A stretch of DNA of 64,000 nucleotides from Epiperipatus broadwayi (Eukaryota > Onychophora > Udeonychophora > Euonychophora > Peripatidae). The translations under genes were made by a program, and so were the position numbers. Location of the stretch: NCBI GenBank assembly GCA_028023455.1, contig JAQFVV010012418.1, forward strand, positions 7,497,244 to 7,561,243. Reading direction: 5' to 3'. Each line of letters opens with the position of its first letter. Within the stretch, counting starts at the first letter, position 1. The notes under the pieces were generated by a model. It did no database searches. It was not told the origin of the DNA and worked only from the letters and a program-made list of their open reading frames with translations. Below are positions 22,598 through 31,381 of this stretch, in pieces.

Positions 22598-23135
22598 GAA
22601 CATTCAGACACTAGATCCAAAATACCAACTCAAAAGCCAGCTCTTATCTAATACATAACTATTAAGCAGAAAATCTGAAATTTTTAGACATGTAAATATC
22701 TTTAATCTATCTATCTAACATAAATAGCTATATGGGTCTGAAAACACTTCAGACTCACTTTATATTAATAGACTCAGCAATATAACATCGCTAAAGCTTC
22801 AAGGGCAAAATTATAATAATCAGTAAAACAAGTCATATACCACATGACTTGTTTTAAATTTGTATTACAGATATGTAATATAGGGAGCATACCAATAGCT
22901 CTAACAAGCTCTTATTGATAATTTCCACAAGAGAAAGCATTTAAAAATCTCTATTTAGAATTATCCTTACTCTCAGACTAATCAGTTTCAAGACCCATAT
23001 AGCTATTTAAGTTAGATGGCTGGATTTAAAGACCTTTATATGTCTGAAAATTTTAGATTTTCTATTTAGTAGTTACATATTAGATAAGTGCTGGCTTTTG
23101 AATAGGTATTTTGGATCTAGTGTTTCAATGTCATA

Positions 23136-23186
23136 GCTCCTCACTGAAGTGAGCCAAAATCTCAAACCAATTGGTCTGAGGATAGG
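23136..23186 (+). ncRNA. hammerhead-like motif, family B
   Basis: On the plus strand: TCCTCA, core CTGAAGT (last base differs from CTGANGA), stem II GAG/CTC, CAAA in place of GAAA, stem III ACCAA/TTGGT, C, then TGAGGA, which pairs perfectly with TCCTCA (6 bp). Three-helix topology and the GTC cleavage triplet are kept. Confidence 0.5.
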
Positions 23187-23929
23187 GATAATTCTACGTA
23201 AAGATTTTAAATGCTTTCTCTTGTCACACTTATCAATAAGAGCTCGTTAGAAGGATTAGCATACTCTCTATATTACATATATGTAATACAAGGTTAAAAC
23301 AAGTTATGCTATATATGATTTGCTTTATATATTGTGCCCTTTTCTAGAGGTAAATGATGGTTATAAATGGTCAATTACTAAAAAATTTTAAAATTAATAT
23401 TATATAGTATTTAAAATTATAGATTATATTAAGCAATGAAATTTTTTTGATATGATGTATTTAATAATAAATATTGTGGTGGTGAGAATTGTATCTAATT
23501 CTATATTTTTCTAAATTGTTTTTCAAAATTTTATATAATTATTTTATATAATATAAGTAGCAAATTTATTCAGACAGATAAAAATAGACTAAACACCGGA
23601 AATGACCACGTGACTGTCTGGAATATTCTATGTCTAAGTACCGGTTTAAATTAATACTAATAATTAAAATATTAAAATAGCGTATTATAGAGTTGGATGG
23701 AATTGTTACACATCATAATAAAAATATGTAGGATACATTTTATTAATTATTGTTTCAAAATTATTAAATTGTAATAGATAATAATTGATTTAAAAATAAT
23801 AATTAGTTAACATTTAAGTCTATTACGTCATAATTTTAAAACTTTAGAAATTGTTTATCAATCCAAGTAGGAATTGACCAATAAAAAAATAGATCTTGGC
23901 AGACAACAAAAAATCGTGCCAACTAATTG

Positions 23930-23936
23930 TATAAAT
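23930..23936 (+). promoter_or_regulatory. E1 LTR TATA box
   Basis: TATAAAT is followed by a GC-richer GGGGGAGAAC and, about 25 bp later, TGTTGACTCCAGAGCAG, a plausible start region. The 3' LTR has TATAAAC at the equivalent place (34736-34742), and the E3 LTR has TATAAAAACGGAGG. This is a position conserved between diverged LTRs. Confidence 0.55.
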
Positions 23937-24203
23937 GGGGGAGAACAAAAATGTGTTGACTCCAGAGCAGAGGTAAAATTTTAAGCTCTCTAAAATTTTT
24001 TTTTTCTTTCTTCAATTTATTAGTCAATTTTATTATAATTTTAATAATATCTTTGAAAGAAACCAACTGACAATTTAAAAATCATCTGAAGAGAATCTTA
24101 GAATAAAAGTTTTTAAAAAAGTTTTTCATAATAATGTTTCACTAACTTTACAGTAACCTGCCAGTGGATTCTATCGAAATATAATCGGAGTTTTCAATAG
24201 AAA

Positions 24204-24428
24204 ATGGATAGATTCTTAAAACCAAGTTGTAAATTTTATAATATTCCAAATATGTTAATGTTATTCGTTGATATAGTTTATATAGCGTATCACTATGAAA
24301 GCTGTTTTCGTGCATATAAAATTAATGAAAGGACATTGTGCGCAAAGTTAATGAAGATAATGGAAAATAAAAATAAGTATTATTCGTATAAGAATAAATG
24401 GACAAAAGGAATTTTAATATTGAAATAG
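24204..24428 (+). CDS. small ORF inside the E1 5' LTR (74 codons)
   Basis: Starts at ATG in the context AAAATGG with MDRFLKPSCKFYNIPNMLML; the remainder is lysine- and tyrosine-rich with a short hydrophobic stretch (residues about 17-29) and no known domain. A possible intron lies just upstream: donor AG/GTAAAA at 23973 and branch-like ACTAAC before TTTACAG ending 24153. After splicing, this ATG would be the first one downstream of the presumed transcription start. The 3' LTR copy (35010-35234) differs by one synonymous base, which is weak evidence because the LTRs are young. I see no clear homologue in the E3 LTR. It may not be a real gene. Confidence 0.3.
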   Translation: MDRFLKPSCKFYNIPNMLMLFVDIVYIAYHYESCFRAYKINERTLCAKLMKIMENKNKYYSYKNKWTKGILILK

Positions 24429-27400
24429 TTTGAATTGCTTTCTTTAAGATGACTGGAGAAAATACTCTAGAAAATAGTTAAAGATCGGAAGTAGTGTCTA
24501 TAAAATAATAATGAATGAAAATGAAGTTTATATTTTACAGAAGAGAAATATAAAAAAAAATTGGATCCATGGAAAATGCAATTGGTACCGTAATTATTAA
24601 ATAATTGTAGTTTAACTAGAAATAAAGATGCATCAACGCGCCGAGGTAATATTCGCCAGAACATTTAAAAGCTTTGTGGGATAACTAAATAAAATGTTTT
24701 CTAATAATTTTGAATTAAACACTAAAACTAAAGATCGTCTAAACAGTTTATTAAATGAACTAATTTATTTAAAACTTTAATAAGCAGAAAGGAGAACATT
24801 CGGATAAAAGAAGAAATAATAAATATTATGGGACTAACCAAGATTTACCATCAGAAAAATATGTGATTATGGTTTGAATTATTTTTTTTATTAATCTAAG
24901 TTAAACATTAAGTTTTAGATAGCGATAGGGAAAACAAAATACATTAATTTGTGATATAACATTATATGAAATAATATGTTTTGATTTTGAATTTTAAAAT
25001 AAAATTGTATGTATGTGGAAATATGTATATTTGCGATGCTCGAAGAGAAAGAAGCCCACTACGAACTCTGATAGGAAGATAAAGATTGTTTTGATAACAT
25101 TTATAATTATTAATGATATATAATGTATGTTTTATTTATTTAGATCAGCTGAGAATCGAATGAATGTAGCGCAAAAGTTTTATTGTTATTATTGTTGTAA
25201 AACGCATTTTTTGAAAACAACACTTTAAAACACTTTGAGATGTGATTAGATTTTTAAAAATATGCATACGATAATCATTTATGTGTTATTAATATAGTTC
25301 AATATAACCGATGGTTATGTGATATTTTCTGTTAATTTTCCAATTGGGATATTTAAATGTTATTTTAACAAAACGTAGATGTTGAACCTACAATGTAATG
25401 AAGCAAGACAAATTGTTTTTATGGAATAGGGAAATGTTTTATATTAGCGAATTTTGTTTATTGTTTTAAAAAGTAGTTAGTATTTTATCGATGTTGGATA
25501 CAGTAAAAATCTCAAGAGATAGTTTGGGTAGTGACTTGGTAGTACGTGGTGATTCGGAAACCAAGAGGATGTATTAAAAACTAGGATGCTACAGGGAATG
25601 AAATAATAAGTAGTTTTAGATGTTAATCAGCGTAGTTAACAAAGCCCTACAACTGGTACACATGTTGTCTTGGACAGTGGTATTTTATATTTTTCTTGTG
25701 AATCGTACTTGATGTTTGGTAAAGCTGAGTAAATAGCTGCCACATCACGCTTATCACCAAGGTTATTAGACAATGAATGCCAGACCTATTCACACTGTTC
25801 CATACATTTTTTGAAGTATATTGCGGATAAGTTATCTATCTATCTTCCCGATATCCTATACATCTTTCGCTATCTTTATCTGTATTTCTTGCAACTACAT
25901 CGTTATATGATAAGTCTATTAAAAGGGAAACAATAGATATTTTAGAATGTCTGTCATGCTATTATTTGGAATAAGAATAGTTAAGTATTAACGAAGAGTA
26001 GATTATGATTATTGAAAGAAAGATGCAGATATCCTAAGAAGGGAAAGAGTTAGAGAATTATGTTAATTCCTTTTAAGAAATGAACTATAATTTTATAAAA
26101 GTATATCCAAATAGAAATATACAAAAATATTAAATATAATTTCACGTTTTCTTATTATTAATTATATTTTAAGAAATATAAGTATTGCATATTTGAAAAA
26201 AATACAATAACATTCGATAATAATAGTATATGTGAAACTGTAACAGGTGATAATTAAACCCGTGTTATAGTGTTATACATGAGTATGGCTTACGGAATAA
26301 ACGTATTATAGTTTATGAGCATTGGTGAATAAACGTTAAAAGTAATAATAATATTTGAATAATATGAGGAGTAACTTATATAAAGTTACAAGAAAATGTA
26401 ATTTTCTTTTAAAAACCATATTGATTGTAAAATTATGATGTTATAAATGATGTTTATCCACATAGATAATTTATAATACAGTAACTTTAATATTAAAAGG
26501 TAAAGAATGGTGTTACCCATAAAATAGTTAAAATAAATGATATGATAAACCTAATGAGAAATAACTAAATAACTTTTAAAAGGAATAATAAGTTTAATTA
26601 ACGATAAAATAAATATAAATGTGTATAATTCAGTTATTATAGTGTAAAGAAAAATGAGGATATCCCTTGTAAATAGATGTAAATAGATTTGCTTGTTTTA
26701 TTTATTTTATTGATGTTAATAAAATTTTAAAATTTGTTTATTAAAACTTGTGTCTGAGTTTTGTTTCTCTACATTATTGCATGAATTCACAGAGTATGTT
26801 CACAACAATTAAACTAAGTATATGATTGTTGCACAAAAGATAAATAGAGAAGTATGTTTAATCTTAAATATTTATTGATGTTCTTGTAATTAAATAATTA
26901 TAAAATTGCATTGCGTTACTGGTCATCAATTCATTATCATAAGATTTTGCTAAAATTATATGCTATTAGTTGCCACTTGTTTGTTTATCAGATTATCTAA
27001 ACACTGCCACTTATTAATTTATTTTATTACTTAAAGATAAAAAGCGTATATTAGATTATTAACTAATTTATTACGGTTATAAATTTGCGATGAAAGAAAA
27101 GCTGTACTAGTTGGATTAGGCAATAAAGATTGTGATTATTATTGTTTTATTATTAATCTAATTTCAGAGTAGTAGATTATGACATAAAATCCCTTATCAT
27201 ATTTTGCTACCATATGTCATTAACATACGAATAAATTTAAGAACCTGAGATTATTTCATTTGAGCTAGATGATTACTATTATTGTTATTAGAGATAAAAG
27301 ATTAATACTTTAATTGTTAAATGAGTCTTAGTGATTAGAAGTTGCGGAAGTCATAAGAATACTATGTAGTTATTATATGTAATAGTAGTATAAGGGGGAT

Positions 27401-27697
27401 AGTGTTCTTATGCCATTGAGGTGGTATCCGGTGGGATATTGTCTCAATGTAATCTACCTTGTCACCTGTATTTCCACTTCTAGGCTCATGAATTCCTGAA
27501 TATTTATTTGAGTTAGTTTAAAACAGAACCTAAGTTAATTTTAAGAAACTTGAACTAATTAAAGCATTTAATTGAATATTTCATTAATTATTAGAGCTAG
27601 AACTCGGTCATGTGATTTTCACTATATTGTATTTATTTGGGGGAAGTGGAGATGCGGGAACGGGGCAGTTAGATTGGCCTGATACATTTTAAAAGTT

Positions 27698-27960
27698 AGA
27701 TTGTGGCCCTCAACGTGATTGGCCTTAGGTGTAGTGGAGCTGCATGCGAGGACGAGATCAGATTGTGGCGGCCCAACTTTAGGGGTCTGATACGTTTTAA
27801 ACAGGGTAGATTGTGGTGCCGCCAACGTGTTGGACACGAGTAGTAAAATGGGGAGAGTATAATAAGCTTACATGGAATAAGAAGATTAAATAGGTAGATT
27901 GTGATGTGCCAAATTTAGGGACTTGAGATGTGTTAGTGGGGGCATCATAGTCAATCAACA
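27698..27960 (+). repeat. reiterated primer-binding-site-like units in the E1 leader
   Basis: The word AGATTGTGG followed by a GCC..CAAC..GTG pattern recurs at about 27698 (TGGCCCTCAACGTG), 27762 (TGGCGGCCCAACTTT) and 27808 (TGGTGCCGCCAACGTG). A worn copy lies at about 27896 (AGATTGTGATGTGCCAA). A tRNA-Lys(CUU) primer site would read TGGCGCCCAACGTGGGG, to which these are related. Normally one such site follows the LTR. Intervening GGTCTGATACGTTTTAA also repeats the LTR-end sequence, so whole LTR-end-plus-PBS segments seem to have multiplied. Confidence 0.55.
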
Positions 27961-28464
27961 GTAATGTGATGATTTAATATTTTAAAATAGTAATGATTAT
28001 TTAGGATTTAATTATTATAGAGCTAAGTGCTTATGATTCAAACAATTGCAATTCTAAGTGGTGGATGATCTGATTATTTAAAAGTATAATACTATATTAT
28101 TATAAAAGACTTGGCAAATAAAATTTTTGAAATATGCATATGTGGCTAATAATTATTTGGATATTTATTATGACCATGTCAATTAGTGAAATATTGAAGA
28201 GATATTTGAAGTGTTATAAAATGTGCAAAAAATATCTGTGAATCATGCATGTAGAGGATGATGTTGTGACACATAATTTTGAATTATTATTGTTGTTATT
28301 ATTGTCTAAGATGAAATATTGTAGGGAGTAGGAGATACTGTCTATGGATATTGGAGGTGACGATTGTATGGAAATAGAAGAAGCTGGTAGGGAACTTATT
28401 TATGAGATTAAATAGAAATATACTAGAAGTACTAGATTTTGAAAAACAATAATATTAAAAAAAA
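27961..28464 (+). other. E1 untranslated leader
   Basis: AT-rich sequence between the PBS-like repeats and the first Gag ATG. No open frame of note. It probably carries packaging signals, but none can be identified from sequence. Confidence 0.5.
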
Positions 28465-29727
28465 ATGGATAAACAAGATAGTAATGTAGAAATGGAACTG
28501 TCTAAGTCTATGCTTGATAATGGTTGTACAGAGGAAAGAGAACGCGAGAACTTAAGTGAAAGGGAAACGTGGGTAGATGATACTCACGAGGTAGAGAATA
28601 AAATGGAAGAGGGGGTGAAAGAGATGGTGAAAAGTGAAATAGAAGAAGAAAAGGTAAAAGCGCCTGAAAAGTAAATAGAGAGTATTTTAATGGCTCAAAT
28701 ATCCCAAATGTTTAAAGCTCTTCATGAGGATAATGATATAAAGTTTAAAAATCTTCATGAAAGCATAAATAAGAATAATGAAGATAGTGATATAAAGTTT
28801 AAAAATCTTCAGGAAGATAGTGATATAAAGTTTAAAAATCTTCATGAAAGCATAAATAAGAATAATGAAGATAGTGATATAAAGTTTAAAAATCTTCAAG
28901 AGGATAGTGATATAAAGTTTAAAATTCTTCATGACAGTATAATTCAAAATATAAAGGATAATAAGGTAAAATTAGATAGTCTTAATGAAAGCTTGAATAA
29001 AACCAATGAAAATCTAGAGATAAAATTTAAGGAGACCTGCCAGAAGGTAGAAGACCTTAAGGGAGAAGTACAAGATAAATTTAATCAGGTAGAACTGAGA
29101 CTAGATAATAACGAAAGGGTCTTTGAATCCTTAAAACATGAAGTAGAGAATATAGAGTACAAAAATCAAGAATTATTAAAGAATAGATTTGAGGAATTTT
29201 CTGAGTTGACTATCAGAGGTTTAAGTCAGCAAATAGAAGATTCAATCAACAGATGTCAAGTCAATAGTAACGAATTGAATCAAAAGATTGATGATAATAA
29301 AATAAAAGTGGAACGTAGAATTGATGAAATACAGGAGCGTATAGGGCATATGGATGAAAGTTTTACTATTATAAAAGAAGAGATAGTACAAAATAGAATA
29401 GTGATCAGGAATGAAATGGAGCAAGATTTAGTTGAAAGGTTTAGGGACTTAATAGTGCAAGATAGAATGGAGACCAAGACAGATATAGAGCAAGTTTTGA
29501 TTGAAAAATTACAGGATTTGGGGGATATGCAAAAGGTCGAGGAACATAAATACAGGTCAAAGGTTGGGGAAAATATGAAGAAATTACAAAAGGATGTAAA
29601 GGAACAAGATCAACAGTTAGAGAAAAATAGTCATGAATATAAAGACCTAGTAGACCAAAACTTAGATGAATTCAGAAAGGAGCAAAAATTATATGTAGAG
29701 CAAGTAATAGGGCAAATAAACAAATAG
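28465..29727 (+). pseudogene. E1 Gag N-terminal coiled-coil region (one stop)
   Basis: The frame opens with MDKQDSNVEMELSKSMLDNG at an ATG and is broken by one TAA at 28672-28674. It then continues in frame to 29727. Residues are overwhelmingly Glu, Lys, Asp, Asn and Gln with regular Leu/Ile/Phe spacing, typical of a long coiled coil of about 300 residues. It includes two copies of a 29-residue repeat (DIKFKNLHESINKNNEDS plus DIKFKNLQEDS) at about 28737-28910. There is no zinc knuckle or signal peptide. The next frame starts 6 bp after its stop in a different phase, and an A-run near 29719-29724 suggests a one-base loss. Ancestrally this was probably the front of the Gag polyprotein. It would serve assembly of the particle. 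Confidence 0.6.
28737..28930 (+). repeat. 87-bp (29-residue) coding tandem repeat
   Basis: Period 87 nt, seen as AAGTTTAAAAATCTTCATGA at 28741 and again at 28828. Shorter DSDIKFKNLQE subrepeats extend it. It keeps phase, so it lengthens the coiled coil without a frameshift. Confidence 0.85.
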
Positions 29728-29732
29728 AAGAG

Positions 29733-30698
29733 ATGAAACCTACAAGTGGCCAAACGATAGATTTAGGTAGGGAGAGAATATTATATAATAGGTTGGAGGA
29801 AAAGATAGTTCCATCCTCAATAGGTAAAGTAGAATTTTTAGAAAAAAATGAAAACCACCCATTAGAACATACTGATGTCAAGGAAGTAGACATACGACCA
29901 CCTAGGGAAAGTGCTAATTATGACGGAGGGTCAAATAGCTCAATGGCCTTAAGATTCATAAGAGTGAAGCCATTTCGAGGAGATTTTGCGGAAAATCTAT
30001 CGGAGTTTCTCAATAGCTTAGAGGAGCAATTCTCGATATGCGTACTAACCGAAAAAGAAAAGTTAGCTATTTGTAGCAACTATTTAGGTGGGACTGCCAA
30101 AGACTGGTGGCAATTGTTGTTTGAAAGACCAAGTACTTATGAAGATTTTCGATTTTTAATTATAGGAAGTTTTTGGAATGCCGATAAACAAGACAGCATT
30201 AGGTTCCAAATCACGCAGGAAAAGTATCACTCCAGTAGGGGTAGTTATACTAGCTTCTTTAGAAGCCAGGCTGTCCATTTAAAGACTCTCATGGCATGTC
30301 CATTGTCTGAAGGACAAATAGTTAGAATAGTGTGACATAATTTACCTAGGAATGTAGAGCAACTACTAATTGCTGCTGATAGGTATTCCATAGAGGAAGT
30401 ATCAGAAATATTGGATGCGCTAGAGATTACAGAGGCATCTCTGGACAATAGATATAAATCCAATAAAGAGAGACCTAGCTATCCATTGTCAAATGTTAAT
30501 GTTAGTAATAATAACCATAGGTTTCAAACAAGTTTAAAAAGAAAATATAGCTCTAGAGATAGGGATAGTAGAAGAACAGTTAAGTTCGATAACTTTAGGA
30601 ATAGAGTAGAAACCCAAAATAATCAACCCTCTACTAGTGGTGTTACCACAATCTTAAAAAGACTCAATATAAAATCAACTGATAAAAAGTTAAACTAA
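29733..30698 (+). pseudogene. E1 gag (capsid domain), one in-frame stop
   Basis: From the ATG at 29733 the frame carries the retrotransposon Gag domain: FRGDFAENLSEFLNSLEEQF, then NYLGGTAKDWWQLL (the conserved L-x-G-x-A-x-x-W-W), then FWNADKQDSIRFQITQEKYH, then FFRSQAVHLKTL. A TGA at 30333-30335 interrupts the conserved IVRIV/HNLPRNVE segment. The same frame then runs to the TAA at 30696-30698. The C-terminal part is Arg/Lys/Asn-rich and has no Cys-Cys-His-Cys knuckle, unusual but not unique among gypsy-like Gags. The same motif order is seen in the decayed gag genes at 50884 and 57593. The product would form the virus-like particle shell. Confidence 0.82.
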
Positions 30699-31381
30699 GA
30701 AGGTCTTTGTATAGTAGTTCCTCTTTGCAAGGACCCGGTGCTAACAAAATGGGGAACGATCAGATGTGGATGCTAAATACTTTAGATTTAGACATTGATT
30801 TTTTAGAACCCTTTACTATAGGTGAACCACCTATAACGTATCAATGTCCGGTCGTTATTTTAAACATTGAAAGTATAAGAATTGAAGCATTAATTGACTC
30901 TGGAAGCCAAGCTTCCATATTATCAGAGTCAACGTATAAAAATCTGGTATGCATAAAAGGTGATATGCCTTCATTGCCAGTAAAACCAATACAAGTAACT
31001 CTAGCAAATGGAAAGAGAACAAAATTAACAAATAAACAAGTTTGGATTACCTTCAAAATTAATAATACAGAGTTTGGGCATGTTTTTCTTATTATGCCTG
31101 GATTGATACATGAAGCCATAATAGGTGCTGACTTCATGATTTTAAACGAGTGTCAAATAGATTTTTATAATAAAATTTTTATTTGTAAGAAGGAAAGGCT
31201 TAATTTTGAATATGGGGTGCATAACCTTTCCAATCAATTACTATGCATCCATAATACATTGATTGATGCTAGCATAAAAGAAAAAATTGAACATATTTAT
31301 GTAGTCGATTTTAAATTAAGGGAGAAATTATATCAATTAATGTATAGCTTTAAAAGCATTTTTCTAAAATCCCTGGTATAA
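30686..31381 (+). pseudogene. E1 pol, aspartic protease part
   Basis: The frame is -1 relative to gag and overlaps its end. Leader residues are followed by FTIGEPPITYQCPVVILNIE and the retropepsin motif ALIDSGSQASIL (catalytic Asp in DSG, near 30893). Next come the flap-like region and IIGADFMI, the family's ILGxDF/W turn near 31120. The frame stops at 31381, within the linker that should lead into reverse transcriptase. Similarity continues in another frame, and a T-run near 31358-31362 is one base short, which points to a one-base deletion. The enzyme would cut the Gag and Gag-Pol polyproteins. Confidence 0.75.
30689..30757 (+). promoter_or_regulatory. candidate -1 ribosomal frameshift signal at gag/pol
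   Basis: G TTA AAC (30689-30695) sits in the gag frame and is followed at once by the gag stop TAA (30696-30698). Pol lies in the -1 frame, which is open from 30686. After a 6-nt spacer, GGTCTTTG (30702-30709) can pair with CAAGGACC (30728-30735), 8 bp with one G-T. Loop bases GTTCCTC (30717-30723) can pair with GGGGAAC (30751-30757), 7 bp with one G-T. Together these make an H-type pseudoknot. GUUAAAC is a slippery heptamer known from arteriviruses. The pairing was worked out by eye, without energy calculation. Confidence 0.7.

Larger units (their letters stand above)
22481..23290. repeat. second hammerhead-like repeat family, inverted and partial copies
   Basis: The unit beginning ATAGGAAGCATACCAATAG recurs at 22878 (ATAGGGAGCATACCAATAG) and in inverted form near 23260-23275. 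Internal words (AGATTTTCTATTTAG, GACCCATATAGCTATTTAAG, TGGATCTAGTGT) occur in both orientations. Ends carry AAAACAAGT palindromic sequence. Two positions contain a hammerhead-like fold (22545-22597 minus, 23136-23186 plus), and a third has only its 3' half (about 22970-22990). The repeat at 45919-46382 belongs to the same family. Confidence 0.65.
23333..27700 (+). repeat. E1 5' LTR (about 4.37 kb)
   Basis: Starts TGTGCCCTTTTCTAGAGG at 23333, the same words as at 34139. Similarity with the 3' copy continues through GATGCGGGAACGGGGC and fades after GGCCTGAT near 27684-27700. The 3' end is not a clean CA, so the border is given within about 15 bp. A TATA box about 600 bp from the start implies a U3 of normal size and an exceptionally long transcribed LTR part. 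Confidence 0.88.
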
